From Delftia tsuruhatensis (GTDB lineage: Bacteria > Pseudomonadota > Gammaproteobacteria > Burkholderiales > Burkholderiaceae_C), in the NCBI RefSeq assembly GCF_903815225.1, contig NZ_LR813084.1:248001-312000 (forward strand): a stretch of DNA of 64,000 bases, read 5' to 3'. The position numbers were made by a program, and so were the translations under genes. The notes below the pieces were generated by a model that worked only from the letters and a program-made list of their open reading frames with translations, was not told the DNA's origin and did not search any database. This document shows positions 46,958 to 56,047 of the stretch, piece by piece (the first letter of the stretch is position 1; every line of letters starts with the position of its first letter).

Positions 46958-47055
46958 CCGGCGCAGCCCAGCTCAGGGGCGCCGAGCAAGAGCCGCCTCG
47001 CGGCGATGGCGCCGTCCCCCTTTGGGGGAAGCGGCGCAGCCGCTCAGGGGGAGCC
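46958..47055 (-). repeat. Dispersed intergenic repeat, copy C (abuts gudD stop)
   Basis: On the minus strand it starts just after the gudD TAA with CTCCCCCTGAGCGGCTGCGC. CGCTTCCCCCAAAGGGGGAC, an AGCAAG-like block reading TTGCTCGGCGCCCCTGAGC, and GGGCTGCGCCGG follow. The block order equals copies A and B, but the middle is shorter. A further CGCTCAGGGGGT end fragment lies at 46934-46945. The CCCCCAAAGGGGG hairpin could terminate transcription within the operon. Confidence 0.65.
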
Positions 47056-48393
47056 TTACCTGACCATGCAGGGGCGCTTGTTGTCGAAGGTCCAGCCGGG
47101 TATCAGGTACTGCATGGCCATGGCGTCATTGCGCGCTCCCAGGCCGTGCTCCAGGTACAGGGCATTGGCGCGCTGCAGCGCGGCGCGGTCCACGGTGATG
47201 CCCAGGCCCGGGGTCTTGGGCACTTCGACGAAGCCGCCCCTGATCTGCAGCGGGTTCCGGGTGAGGTACTGGCCGTCCTGCCAGATCCAGTGCGTGTCGA
47301 TGGCCGTGACCTTGCCGGGCACGGCGGCGGCCACGTGGGTGAACATGGCCAGCGAGATGTCGAAGTGGTTGTTGGAGTGCGAGCCCCAGGTCAGGCCCCA
47401 GTCGCGGCAGGTCTGGCCCACGCGCACCGAGCCGGCCATGGTCCAGAAATGCGGGTCGGCCAGGGGGATGTCCACGGACTGCAGCGACAGCGCATGCACC
47501 ATCTGGCGCCAGTCGGTGGCGATCATGTTGGTGGCCGTGGGCAGGCCGGTGGCGCGGCGGAATTCGGCCATGACTTCGCGGCCCGAGAAGCCGTTCTCGG
47601 CGCCGCAGGGGTCTTCGGCATAGGCCAGCACGCCGTGCATGTCGCGCATGAGGCGGATGGCATCCTTCAGCAGCCAGCCACCGTTGGGGTCCAGCGTGAC
47701 GCGCGCCTGCGGGAAGCGCCTGGCCAGCGCGGTGACGGCCTCCACTTCCTGCTCGCCGGCCAGCACGCCGCCCTTGAGCTTGAAGTCGTTGAAGCCGTAG
47801 CGCGCGTGCGCCGCCTCGGCCTGGCGCACGATGGCGGCCGGGTCCATGGCGGTCATGTGGCGCACCTGGGTCCAGTCGTCGTTGCCGCTTTGGTCTTCGC
47901 CGGGCTGGACGTAGGGCAGGTCGGTCCTGTCGGTGGGGCCGGTGAAGAACAGGTAGCCGAGCATCTCCACGCGGTCGCGCTGCTGGCCTTCGCCCAGCAG
48001 GGCCGCCACGGGCACGCCCAGGTGCTGGCCCAGCAGGTCCAGCAGGGCCGATTCCACGGCAGTGACGGCATGCACGGCAATGCGCAGATCGAAGGTCTGC
48101 AGGCCGCGCCCGCCCGTGTCGCGGCCGGCCAGGGCCTGCTGCAGGTTCTGCAGCAGCTTCAGGTGGTTGCCCACGGACTGGCCGATGAGCAGCGCCCGGC
48201 TGTCCTCCAGCGCCTGGCGTATGCCTTCGCCGCCAGGCACTTCGCCCACACCGGTGTGGCCCGCGCTGTCGTGGACGAGCACGATGTTGCGCGTGAAGTA
48301 GGGCGCATGCGCGCCGCTGAGGTTCATGAGCATGCCGTCGCGGCCGGCGACGGGAATGACTTCGATCTCGGTGATGGTCGGGGTGGAGGACAT
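47056..48393 (-). CDS. gudD: Glucarate dehydratase
   Basis: A 445-residue enolase-superfamily enzyme converting D-glucarate (and L-idarate) to 5-dehydro-4-deoxy-D-glucarate. All catalytic residues occur at the positions known for E. coli GudD: Lys205/Lys207 in FNDFKLKGG, metal ligands Asp235 (LDPNGGW), Glu260 (YAEDP) and Asn289 (ATNM), and His339 in [11 protein letters not shown]. The N-terminal capping domain is complete. It starts at ATG 48393 ([10 protein letters not shown]). It is in the leftward operon with a 2-hydroxyacid dehydrogenase, Bug receptors and kdgD. Confidence 0.96.
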   Translation of the reverse strand: MSSTPTITEIEVIPVAGRDGMLMNLSGAHAPYFTRNIVLVHDSAGHTGVGEVPGGEGIRQALEDSRALLIGQSVGNHLKLLQNLQQALAGRDTGGRGLQTFDLRIAVHAVTAVESALLDLLGQHLGVPVAALLGEGQQRDRVEMLGYLFFTGPTDRTDLPYVQPGEDQSGNDDWTQVRHMTAMDPAAIVRQAEAAHARYGFNDFKLKGGVLAGEQEVEAVTALARRFPQARVTLDPNGGWLLKDAIRLMRDMHGVLAYAEDPCGAENGFSGREVMAEFRRATGLPTATNMIATDWRQMVHALSLQSVDIPLADPHFWTMAGSVRVGQTCRDWGLTWGSHSNNHFDISLAMFTHVAAAVPGKVTAIDTHWIWQDGQYLTRNPLQIRGGFVEVPKTPGLGITVDRAALQRANALYLEHGLGARNDAMAMQYLIPGWTFDNKRPCMVR

Positions 48394-48427
48394 GGCGGTC
48401 TCTTGGAACGGTGTCGGAAGAAAAGGA

Positions 48428-49414
48428 CTAGGCGGGCACGGCTGCCGCCTGCTGCGCGGCGGACCACGGCACCTCGGCCTCGGGCCGGCCCGTGGCGATG
48501 AACTGCGCCAGGTTGCGCAGCACGAGGTCGGCCATGGCGCGGCGGGTTTCGTGCGTGCCGCTGGCGATGTGGGGCGCAAGCACCACGTTGTCCAGCGACA
48601 GCAGCCCGGCATGGGGGCGGGGCTCGTCCTCGAACACATCCAGGCCCGCGCCCGCGATGCGGCCCTGCTGCAGGGCCTGGACCAGGGCGGCCTCATCGAC
48701 CACGCTACCGCGCGCCACGTTGATCAGAAAGCCCTGCGGGCCCAGTGCGTCCAGCACCTCGGCGTTGACCAGGTGCTGCGTGCCGTCGCCGCCTGCGGCC
48801 GTGATGACGAGGAAGTCGGCCCAGCGCGCCAGCTCCAGCAGCGAGGGCTGGTAGAGGTGGGGCGATCCCTCGACCGGGCGGCGGTTGTGATAGGCCACCT
48901 CCATGTCGAAGCCGGCCGCGCGGCGCGCCACGGTGGAGCCGATGCGGCCCATGCCGAAGATGCCCAGGCGCTTGCCGCTGGCACGCGTGCGGATGCCGAA
49001 GCGGCCACTGCTCCAGTCGCCCCGGCGCACGAAGCGATCGGACTCGCTCAGGCCACGCGCGGCGTCCAGCAGCAGGGCGAAGGCCATGTCGGCCACGCAG
49101 TCGTCCAGCACACCGGGCGTGTAGCCCACGCGCGCGCCCTGGCGCAGCAGGGACTCTCGGTCAAGCGCGTCAAAGCCCACGCCGAAGCTGCTCACGAAGC
49201 GCAGCCTGGGCAGGGCCTGCACCACGCTCGCGGGCACGCCCATGGCGGCCGAGGTGACCAGGTATTCGAACTGCGCGCCGTGCTCGGCGAGGAAGCGCTC
49301 GCGGTCGGGCTGCTCGGACAGCAGCGTCACCTCATAGGCCTGGGCCAGTTCGGCATCAAGCTGGGGCAGCGGCATCTTGCCGAATTGGAGAACGCGTGGA
49401 CGGGAGGTCGCCAT
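48428..49414 (-). CDS. D-2-hydroxyacid dehydrogenase (NAD(P)-dependent, GhrB/hydroxypyruvate reductase-like)
   Basis: A 328-residue dehydrogenase. The Rossmann motif [15 protein letters not shown] (Gly154-x-Gly156-x-x-Gly159) is present with the catalytic triad Arg235 ([10 protein letters not shown]), Glu264 and His282 ([11 protein letters not shown]). In NRRPVEGSP, Arg residues after the second beta strand suggest NADP(H). It starts at ATG 49414. It sits between a Bug gene and gudD in the aldarate operon, yet the KdgD route to 2-oxoglutarate needs no such step. Possible jobs are handling tartronate semialdehyde/hydroxypyruvate or an extra aldonate substrate. Confidence 0.88.
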   Translation of the reverse strand: MATSRPRVLQFGKMPLPQLDAELAQAYEVTLLSEQPDRERFLAEHGAQFEYLVTSAAMGVPASVVQALPRLRFVSSFGVGFDALDRESLLRQGARVGYTPGVLDDCVADMAFALLLDAARGLSESDRFVRRGDWSSGRFGIRTRASGKRLGIFGMGRIGSTVARRAAGFDMEVAYHNRRPVEGSPHLYQPSLLELARWADFLVITAAGGDGTQHLVNAEVLDALGPQGFLINVARGSVVDEAALVQALQQGRIAGAGLDVFEDEPRPHAGLLSLDNVVLAPHIASGTHETRRAMADLVLRNLAQFIATGRPEAEVPWSAAQQAAAVPA

Positions 49415-49534
49415 GCCTTGGAATCCTTGGAACTTGCAGGGGCTGGAAGCCCCGGTGAAAAGGGCCTGCGGTGCGCAGGCCAGCGGGCAAAGGCCGGCGG
49501 GCAAAGGCCCCGGGGCCGGCCCGTTGTTTCCAGC

Positions 49535-50494
49535 TCAATCAGCGGTGATCTTTCTTGTCTGGATGAGCTGCTTCCAGCGCTCCGATTCCTGGGCCTGGTA
49601 GCGCGTGAATTCCTCGGGCGTGTTGCCCACGATCTCCAGGCCCTGCTCCACGAAGCGCTTGCGGATGTCGGGCTGCTGCACGGAGGCGATGGCGGCCTTG
49701 GCCAGCCTGGCCTTCACATCGGCGGGCAGGCCCTTGGGGGCGGCCAGGCCTTGCCAGGAGTAGACCTCGGCACCCTTGACGCCGGCCTCGGCCAGCGTGG
49801 GCACATCGGGCAGCACGGGCGAGCGCTGGCTGCCGGTCACGGCGATCGCATGCAGCTTGCCGCTGCGCAGATGGGGCAGCACGGCGTTGACGTTCTGGAA
49901 CGAGAAGTCCACCTGGCCGCCGATCAGGTCGGTGATGGCCGGGGCGCCGCCCTTGTAGGGAACGTGCATGCCTTCGGTGCCGCTTTGCTGCCAGAACAGC
50001 TCGGCCGACAGATGGTCCGAGGAGCCGTTGCCCGAGCTGGCGAAACTGATCTTGCCGGGGTGGGCCTTGAGCGCGGCGATGACCTCGGCCACGGTGCGGG
50101 CCTTCTGCGCGGGGCTGGCCACGAGCACGTTGGGCGCCTGCACGGGGATGGTGATGTAGTCGAAGTCCTTGGCCGCGTCATAGGGCACGTTCTTGACCAG
50201 GTGCGGCGTGACCACGAAGGGGCCCAGCGAGGCCACCAGCAGTGTGTAGCCATCGGCCGGAGCGCGCTTGACGGCGCCTGCGCCGATGGTGCCCGTGGCG
50301 CCAGGGCGGTTTTCCACCACGAAGGGCTTGCCCAGCTGCTCGCCCATGCTCAGGGCCATGGCGCGCGCCACGGTGTCGGTGGAGCCGCCAGCCGGGAAGG
50401 GCACGATGATGTTGACGGCCTTGTCCGGAAAGCTGCCGGCCGCCTGCGCCGTGAGGGCCAGTGCGGCACCCAGCGCGATCAGAATCTTTTTCAT
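49535..50494 (-). CDS. Tripartite tricarboxylate transporter substrate-binding protein (Bug family)
   Basis: A 319-residue receptor. The signal peptide MKKILIALGAALALTAQAA is followed by FPDKAVNIIVPFPAGGSTDT, VVENRPGATGTIG, RAPADGYTLLV, FASSGNGSSDHLSAE and HVPYKGGAPAIT. ATG 50494 has the best signal peptide. It lies between kdgD and the hydroxyacid dehydrogenase gene, so an aldarate or related sugar acid is the probable ligand (inference from operon membership). No TctAB pair is adjacent. Confidence 0.9.
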   Translation of the reverse strand: MKKILIALGAALALTAQAAGSFPDKAVNIIVPFPAGGSTDTVARAMALSMGEQLGKPFVVENRPGATGTIGAGAVKRAPADGYTLLVASLGPFVVTPHLVKNVPYDAAKDFDYITIPVQAPNVLVASPAQKARTVAEVIAALKAHPGKISFASSGNGSSDHLSAELFWQQSGTEGMHVPYKGGAPAITDLIGGQVDFSFQNVNAVLPHLRSGKLHAIAVTGSQRSPVLPDVPTLAEAGVKGAEVYSWQGLAAPKGLPADVKARLAKAAIASVQQPDIRKRFVEQGLEIVGNTPEEFTRYQAQESERWKQLIQTRKITAD

Positions 50495-50552
50495 GTTCTT
50501 GTCTCCTGGGGGGCGCAAGGGCCGGACTGGCCCCTGCGCCCGGTCTTGCGGC

Positions 50553-51464
50553 TTATTGGGGGCCGAGCTTGTCGATCAGGGCCTTGAGCTCTTCCAGCTC
50601 GGAGGGCTTGAGGTCCGTCAGCGGGGCGCGCACGGGGCCTGCGTCGTGGCCCACCAGCTTGGCGCCGGCCTTGATGATGCTCACGCCGTAGCCTTCGACG
50701 CGGTTGCGGATCTTCAGGTAGGGCATGAAGAATTCCTTGAGCAGCCTGTGCTGCGTGGCCATGTCGTCGGTGCGCACGGCTTCGTAGAACGCCATCGCCG
50801 TCCTGGGGATGAAGTTGAAGACGGCCGAGGAGTACACGGGCGTGCCCAAGGCCTTGTAGGCGGCCGCATAGACCTCGGCCGTGGGCAGGCCGCCCAGGTA
50901 GGCGAAGCGGTCGCCCATCTTCATGAAGATGGAGGACATGGTCTCGATGTTGCCCATGCCGTCCTTGAAGCCCACCAGGTTGGGGCAGCGCTCGGCCAGG
51001 ATGGCCAGCGATTCGGGCGTGAAGCGGGTGCGGTCGCGGTTGTAGACGATGACGCCGAACTTCACGCTCTTGCAGACCTGCTCCACATGGGCGATCAGGC
51101 CCTCCTGGCCGGCTTCGGTCAGGTAGTGGGGCAGCAGCAGGACGCCGTGGGCGCCCAGGCGCTCGGCTTCCTGGGCGTGGGCGATGGCCGTGCGCGTGGG
51201 GCCTCCGGCGCCCGCGATGATGGGCACCTTGCCGCGGCAGGTGTCCACGGCGGTTTGGATGATCTGGCCGTATTCCTCGCCGTACAGCGAGAAGTACTCG
51301 CCCGTGCCGCCTGCCGCGAACAGCGCGCTGGCGCCGTAGGGGGCCAGCCATTCGAGGCGGGCCGCATAGCCCTTGGCATTGAAGTTGCCGTTGCTGTCGA
51401 AGTCCGTCACGGGGAAGGACAGCAGGCCGGAACTCATCACGTCTTTGAGGTCTTGGGGGGTCAT
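50553..51464 (-). CDS. kdgD: 5-dehydro-4-deoxyglucarate dehydratase
   Basis: A 303-residue DHDPS/NAL-superfamily barrel that dehydrates and decarboxylates 5-dehydro-4-deoxy-D-glucarate to 2,5-dioxopentanoate. The Schiff-base lysine is Lys167 ([10 protein letters not shown]), and the partner tyrosine is Tyr141 ([10 protein letters not shown]). The substrate-binding [14 protein letters not shown] replaces the G-T-T-G-E of DHDPS, as in the KdgD branch. With gudD, garD and the semialdehyde dehydrogenase it completes a non-phosphorylative aldarate route. Confidence 0.94.
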   Translation of the reverse strand: MTPQDLKDVMSSGLLSFPVTDFDSNGNFNAKGYAARLEWLAPYGASALFAAGGTGEYFSLYGEEYGQIIQTAVDTCRGKVPIIAGAGGPTRTAIAHAQEAERLGAHGVLLLPHYLTEAGQEGLIAHVEQVCKSVKFGVIVYNRDRTRFTPESLAILAERCPNLVGFKDGMGNIETMSSIFMKMGDRFAYLGGLPTAEVYAAAYKALGTPVYSSAVFNFIPRTAMAFYEAVRTDDMATQHRLLKEFFMPYLKIRNRVEGYGVSIIKAGAKLVGHDAGPVRAPLTDLKPSELEELKALIDKLGPQ

Positions 51465-51511
51465 GGTGCTCTCAGGGAATAAGGGTGGGGAAGAAAGAAA
51501 AAAGGGTGGAA

Positions 51512-52489
51512 TCAGTCGAGCTTCAAGCCGGCTGTTTGAACCACTTTTTGCCAGCGCTGGCGTTCGGTGGCCAGGAAGCGCGCGGTCTCGGCGGGGTTCA
51601 TGGTCACGACCTCGGCGCCCTGGCCCGTGAGGCGGGCGCGCACCTCGGGCGAGCGGATGGCGGTGATCAGGGCCTCATGCAGGCGCTGGACCACGGCCTC
51701 GGGTGTCTTGGCGGGAACGACCACGCCTTGCCAGGTGCCGGTCTCGAAGCCGGGCACGCCCTGCTCGGCGATGGTGGGCACGTTGGCGGCCAGCGGCATG
51801 CGCGTGCCCTTGGACAGGCCCAGCAGCTTGAGCTTGCCGCTTTGCACATGGGGGTAGGTGGCCAGCATGCCGTTCATCAGCACCTGGGTCTGGCCTGCCA
51901 CGGTGTCCTGGATGGACTGCACGCCCCCCTTGTAGGGCACGTATTCCCAGCGGGCGCCCGTGGCGCGCGCCAGTTCCACGCCGGCCAGGTGCGGTGCGCT
52001 GCCCGTGGCGGTGACGGCAAAGCTCAGGTCTTCCTTCCTGGACAGGGCCACCAGCTCCTGCAGGTTGTTGGCCGGCACCGAGGGATGGACCACCAGCAGG
52101 TGGGGCGAGTAGGCCAGCATGGCCGTGCCGCGCAGGTCCCGGGACAGGTCGAAGGACAGCTTGGTGTAGAGCGAGGGCGAGATGGCCAGCGCACCCAGGT
52201 CGCACAGCATCAGCGTGTGACCGTCGGGCTGGGCCTTGGCCACCATGTCTGCGCCCAGGTTGCCGTTGGCGCCGGGCTTGTTCTCGATGACCACGGGCTG
52301 CTTGAGTTCCGCCGACAGCAGCGGGCCGATGGCGCGCGCAATGATGTCCGAGCTGCCGCCCGGCGGGTAGGGCACCACCAGGCGCAGCGGGCGCGTGGGC
52401 CAGTTGCTCTGGGCCAGCGCACCGGCGCCGGAGGCCACGAGGGCGGTGGCGCCAGCGGCGCGCAGGAACTGCTTTCGGCTCAGGGTCAT
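51512..52489 (-). CDS. Tripartite tricarboxylate transporter substrate-binding protein (Bug family)
   Basis: A 325-residue receptor. The N-terminus [20 protein letters not shown] has a Tat-like S-R-K-x-F-L motif, unlike the Sec-type signals of its paralogues here. The mature part has [46 protein letters not shown] and [13 protein letters not shown]. It is the first gene of the leftward aldarate operon, directly downstream of a palindromic operator (52517-52531), and so probably tightly controlled by the GntR regulator. The ligand is presumably glucarate or galactarate. Confidence 0.9.
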   Translation of the reverse strand: MTLSRKQFLRAAGATALVASGAGALAQSNWPTRPLRLVVPYPPGGSSDIIARAIGPLLSAELKQPVVIENKPGANGNLGADMVAKAQPDGHTLMLCDLGALAISPSLYTKLSFDLSRDLRGTAMLAYSPHLLVVHPSVPANNLQELVALSRKEDLSFAVTATGSAPHLAGVELARATGARWEYVPYKGGVQSIQDTVAGQTQVLMNGMLATYPHVQSGKLKLLGLSKGTRMPLAANVPTIAEQGVPGFETGTWQGVVVPAKTPEAVVQRLHEALITAIRSPEVRARLTGQGAEVVTMNPAETARFLATERQRWQKVVQTAGLKLD

Positions 52490-52516
52490 GCTCTTGTCTC
52501 CGGGTTTTGTGTTGTC

Positions 52517-52531
52517 AGTTGTCGTACAACT
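52517..52531. promoter_or_regulatory. GntR operator site 1 (leftward aldarate operon)
   Basis: AGTTGT-CGT-ACAACT: perfect 6-bp arms, 28 bp upstream of the first operon gene (52489). Its core GTTGTCGTACAAC is repeated on the opposite strand at 53438-53450, on the other side of the gntR gene. FCD-type GntR proteins bind such GTTGT/ACAAC dyads. Confidence 0.7.
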
Positions 52532-52637
52532 GAAGCCGATTTTTATCCGAGATCTGCACGCAGTGATAAAGGGTTTTCCCTTGGTTGTCTGAATTCCTGG
52601 GCCAGCGCCATCGGCCCCGAAAGGCCCGTGGGAGCAC

Positions 52638-53426
52638 TCAGGAGGCGCTGGTCTTTTGCGCCAGGCGCAGGCGCTCGCGGCTGTTGGTCAGGTGGATGCG
52701 CATGGCCGCGCGGGCCGAGTCGGCGTCCTGGCGCTCGATGGCGGCGAGGATTTCCTCATGCTCGCGGTTGACGCGGCGCAGGTAATCGGGGTCGCGCTGG
52801 GGCTGGTGGATGGAGGCGATGCGCGTGCGCGGGATCAGCTGTGCGCCGAAGTGGCGAAGGATGTCGCCGAAGTAGCGGTTGCCCGTGGCCTCGGCGATCT
52901 GGGTGTGGAAGGCCAGGTCATGGGCCACCGTGTCCTCGCCGCGCGCAAAGGCGATCTCGAAGGCCTGCAGCGCCGTGCGTATGCCTTGCAACTGCTCGGG
53001 GCTGCGGCGCAGCGCGGCCAGGCCGGCGCTTTCGGTCTCCAGGCTGATACGCAGCTCCAGCACGGCCATCACGTCCACGGCGGCCGTCAGCTCGTCGGCA
53101 TTGAGCATCAGCGTGGAGGCGGGCTGGGCGGCGCGCACGAAGGTGCCTATGCCGTGGTGCGTCTCCACCAGGCCCGAGGCCTGCAGGCGCGACAGCGCCT
53201 CGCGCACCACGGTGCGGCTGACTTCGTAGGTCTGCACCAGCGACGACTCCGTGGGCAGCTTCTCGCCTTCGGCCAGCAGGCCGTTGCGGATCTTGCTCGC
53301 GAACTCGTCGAATAGCAGTGCGGCCAGATTGCGGCCGCTGCGACCGGACTTTCCTCGCAGGGGCAGCTCGATCGTTGGGGGTGATGCGGGAAATCCCTTT
53401 GCCGAACTTTCCATGGTGCTGATCAT
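52638..53426 (-). CDS. GntR/FadR-family regulator of the aldarate regulon
   Basis: A 262-residue regulator. An extra N-terminal segment of about 30 residues precedes the winged HTH (35-100: AEGEKLPTESSLVQTYEVSR, TVVREALSRLQASGLVETHH and GIGTFV). An FCD-type helical domain follows, with VMAVLELRISLETESAGLAA and DLAFHTQIAEATGNRYFGD. ATG 53426 has GGAG at good spacing, and its own operator copy lies 12 bp upstream. It stands between the leftward gudD-kdgD operon and the rightward gudD-like/garD operon. The flanking identical 13-mers suggest it represses both arms and itself. Confidence 0.88.
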   Translation of the reverse strand: MISTMESSAKGFPASPPTIELPLRGKSGRSGRNLAALLFDEFASKIRNGLLAEGEKLPTESSLVQTYEVSRTVVREALSRLQASGLVETHHGIGTFVRAAQPASTLMLNADELTAAVDVMAVLELRISLETESAGLAALRRSPEQLQGIRTALQAFEIAFARGEDTVAHDLAFHTQIAEATGNRYFGDILRHFGAQLIPRTRIASIHQPQRDPDYLRRVNREHEEILAAIERQDADSARAAMRIHLTNSRERLRLAQKTSAS

Positions 53427-53437
53427 AATCGCTCCAA

Positions 53438-53450
53438 GTTGTACGACAAC
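53438..53450. promoter_or_regulatory. GntR operator site 2 (gntR and rightward aldarate genes)
   Basis: GTTGT-ACG-ACAAC, the exact reverse complement of the site-1 core. It lies between the gntR start (53426) and the rightward enolase-family gene (53506), so it can govern both. Confidence 0.7.
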
Positions 53451-53505
53451 GTATCACAAGACGTCCAAGTCAGCCAGCCTTTCCTGTCCCAGACCGGCCT
53501 TCCAG

Positions 53506-54810
53506 ATGAGCACCACCCACGCGATCCGCCACATCCGCATCACGCCCATTGCCTTCCGCGATCCGCCGCTGCTCAATGCGGCGGGCATCCATGAGCCCTG
53601 GGCGCTGCGCTCGATCATCGAGATCGAGACCGCCTCGGGACTGGTCGGCATCAACGAAAGCTATGGCGACCAGCCCATGCTCGATGCGCTGGCCAAGGCC
53701 GCGCCCGCCCTGGTGGGCCTGTCGCCCTGGGCGCTCAACGAGATGGAGGTGCGCGTCGCGGCCCTGGTGGCTCCGCCTGCGCTGACGGCTTCCGAGTTCC
53801 TGGGCCAGCAGGTGTCGCTGGCGCCGGGCACCCATGTGTCCAAGACCGTGGCCAAGGTGGTCAGCGCCTTCGAGGTGGCCATGCTGGACCTGCAGGGCCA
53901 GATGGCGCAGGCGCCCATCGTGGACCTGCTGGGCGGCGCGGCGCGCGATCGCGTGCCGTTCTCGGCTTACCTGTTCTACAAGTACGCCGAGCACATCGAC
54001 AAGCCCTATGGATCTTCCGGGCCCGACGCCTGGGGCGAGGCGCTGGCGCCGCAGCAGCTGGTGGAGCAGGCGCGCCGCATGATTGCGCAGTACGGCTTCC
54101 AGAGCATCAAGCTCAAAGCCGGCGCGCTGCCGCCCGAGCAGGAGGCGGCCGGCATCCTGGCGCTGGCCGATGCCTTTCCGGGCACGCCGCTGCGCATCGA
54201 TCCCAATGGCAACTGGACGGTGGAGACCAGTCTGAAGATCGTGCAGCAGCTGCAGGGCGTGCTCGAGTACTACGAGGACCCGGCCCCCGGCCTGGACGGC
54301 ATGGACGCCGTGGCACGCGAGTGCGATGTGCCGCTGGCCACCAACATGGTGGTGACGGACTTTGCCGAATTCCGCCGCAACGCGGACATGGGCTGCCCCG
54401 TGAAGATCGTGCTCAGCGACCACCATTACTGGGGCGGGCTGCGCGCCACGCAGCGCCTGTCCACGCTGTGCCGCACCTTCGACCTGGGCCTGTCCATGCA
54501 CAGCAATTCCCACCTGGGCGTGAGCTTGGTGGCCATGACGCACCTGTGCGCCAGCGTGCCCCTGCTGACCTATGCCTGCGACACGCACTACCCCTGGCAG
54601 GACGAGGAAGTGGTCGAGGGCGGCCGGCTGCAGTTCGAGCAGGGCAGCCTGCGTGTACCCACGGCGCCCGGCCTGGGTGTGACGCTGGACCGCGAGGCCC
54701 TGGCCCGCCTGCACGACAACTACCTGCGCTGCGGCATCCGCAACCGCGACGACCTGGGGCAGATGCGCAAGTACGACCCCGCGTTCACCGGCCACCAGCC
54801 GCGCTTCTGA
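53506..54810 (+). CDS. Glucarate dehydratase-like enolase-superfamily protein (GudD paralogue)
   Basis: A 434-residue protein keeping the full catalytic set of the glucarate dehydratase group: Lys202/Lys204 (QSIKLKAG), Asp232 (IDPNGNW), Glu257 (YYEDPAP), Asn280 (ATNM) and His332 (SMHSNSH). It differs from the gudD product across the window in most other positions, including the active-site loop (MHSNSH here, SHSNNH there). It may use a different aldarate diastereomer, or be a GudX-like companion. It starts at ATG 53506, first gene of the rightward arm of the regulon. Confidence 0.88.
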   Translation: MSTTHAIRHIRITPIAFRDPPLLNAAGIHEPWALRSIIEIETASGLVGINESYGDQPMLDALAKAAPALVGLSPWALNEMEVRVAALVAPPALTASEFLGQQVSLAPGTHVSKTVAKVVSAFEVAMLDLQGQMAQAPIVDLLGGAARDRVPFSAYLFYKYAEHIDKPYGSSGPDAWGEALAPQQLVEQARRMIAQYGFQSIKLKAGALPPEQEAAGILALADAFPGTPLRIDPNGNWTVETSLKIVQQLQGVLEYYEDPAPGLDGMDAVARECDVPLATNMVVTDFAEFRRNADMGCPVKIVLSDHHYWGGLRATQRLSTLCRTFDLGLSMHSNSHLGVSLVAMTHLCASVPLLTYACDTHYPWQDEEVVEGGRLQFEQGSLRVPTAPGLGVTLDREALARLHDNYLRCGIRNRDDLGQMRKYDPAFTGHQPRF

Positions 54811-54860
54811 ACCCGCTTTCACACCATTCCAACGACAAGCCCTTGCCGGAGACAAGCACC

Positions 54861-55859
54861 ATGCAACGCCGCACACTCATCCAGCATTCCCTCGCCAGCG
54901 CCCTGCTGCTGGGCACGGCCCTGACCGCCATGCCCGCCGCCGCGCAGGGCAACTGGCCCACGGGCAAGCCCATCACCTACCTGGTGCCGTTTCCGCCTGG
55001 CGGCAATACCGATACGCTGGCGCGCGTGATCGCCCAACCGCTGAGCAAGGCCCTGGGCACGCCCGTGGTGATCGAGAACAAGGGCGGCGCGGGCGGCAGC
55101 GTGGGCTCGGCCATTGCGGCACGCGCACCAGCCGATGGCTACACCATCCTGGGCGGCACCATCAGCTCGCACGCCATCAATGTGAGCCTGTACGCCAAGC
55201 TGGACTACGACCCGGTCAAGTCCTTCACGCCGGTCGCCATGCTGGGTTCGGGCCCGCTGGTGCTGGTGGTGCCGGCCTCCAGCCCCTACAAGACGCTGGC
55301 CGATGTGCTGGCCGCCAGCAAGGCCAAGGCAGCGGCGGGCGGACTGACCTCGGCCTCGCCGGGCAGCGGTACCTCCAACCACATGGCGCTGGAACTGCTG
55401 GGCTACCAGACGGGCGTGAAGTTCACCCACGTGCCCTACAAGGGCAGCGGCCCGGCCGTGCAGGACGTGATCGGCGGCCAGGTGGACATGATGTTCGACA
55501 CCGCCCTGGTCGTCGGCCCCCATGTGCAGGCCGGCAAGCTGCGCCCCATTGCCGTGACCAGCGCCAAGCGCCTGGAGTCGCTGCCCGATGTGCCCACCAT
55601 CGCCGAGGCGGGCGAGAAGGGCTTCGACATGGGATCGTGGCAGGCCGTGTTCGCGCCCGCAGGCACGCCGGGGCCCATCGTGGACCGGCTGCATGCGGAG
55701 ATCATGAAGATCGTCGCCACGCCCGAGGTGCAGGCGCGGCTGAAGAACTTCGGCATGCTGCCCTCGCAGATGACGCCGGCCGAGCTGGGCGAGTACCAGA
55801 AGGCCGAGGTGGTCAAGTGGGGGAAGGTGATCAAGGCTGCTGGAATAAAAGCTGATTGA
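54861..55859 (+). CDS. Tripartite tricarboxylate transporter substrate-binding protein (Bug family)
   Basis: A 332-residue receptor. The signal peptide (RRTLIQHSLASALLLGTALT, then AMPAAAQ) precedes WPTGKPITYLVPFPPGGNTD, VVIENKGGAGGSVG, RAPADGYTILGG, SASPGSGTSNHMALE and HVPYKGSGPAVQD. It is 50 bp downstream of the gudD-like gene with GGAGA before its ATG, and upstream of garD. It is probably the third aldarate receptor of this regulon. A dispersed repeat begins immediately after its stop. Confidence 0.9.
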   Translation: MQRRTLIQHSLASALLLGTALTAMPAAAQGNWPTGKPITYLVPFPPGGNTDTLARVIAQPLSKALGTPVVIENKGGAGGSVGSAIAARAPADGYTILGGTISSHAINVSLYAKLDYDPVKSFTPVAMLGSGPLVLVVPASSPYKTLADVLAASKAKAAAGGLTSASPGSGTSNHMALELLGYQTGVKFTHVPYKGSGPAVQDVIGGQVDMMFDTALVVGPHVQAGKLRPIAVTSAKRLESLPDVPTIAEAGEKGFDMGSWQAVFAPAGTPGPIVDRLHAEIMKIVATPEVQARLKNFGMLPSQMTPAELGEYQKAEVVKWGKVIKAAGIKAD

Positions 55860-55972
55860 CCCCCTGAGGCGCTTCGCGCCTTCCCCCTCTCTACTCGCTG
55901 CGCGAGGGAGGGGGACGACACCCTTGCTGCGGGGCGGCCCTTGCTTGGTGTCCCTCGCTTTGGGCCGCGCCG
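55860..55972 (+). repeat. Dispersed intergenic repeat, copy B (abuts Bug gene stop)
   Basis: Begins at the first base after the TGA with CCCCCTGAGGCGCTTCGCGC. CTTCCCCCTCTCTACTCGCT, GCGCGAGGGAGGGGGACGAC, CTTGCTGCGGGGCGGCCCTT and GCTTTGGGCCGCGCCGG follow. It aligns block by block with copy A (3241-3370) in the same orientation relative to the preceding gene. The nested complementary arms (GGCGC/GCGCC, CCCCCTCTC/GAGGGAGGGGG) make a terminator or mRNA-end role plausible. Confidence 0.7.
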
Positions 55973-56047
55973 GTTGCGTGGGCTGTGCCGCTTGCTTGGG
56001 CGGGCTGTGCCCAGCAGACAGCGACAAGAAACTGAAAAGACATTGCC

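Noticed and set aside
45400..50587. Two very long rightward open frames opposite gudD, the hydroxyacid dehydrogenase and Bug genes
   Set aside because: Repetitive His/Gly/Gln-rich translations typical of antisense frames in GC-rich DNA.
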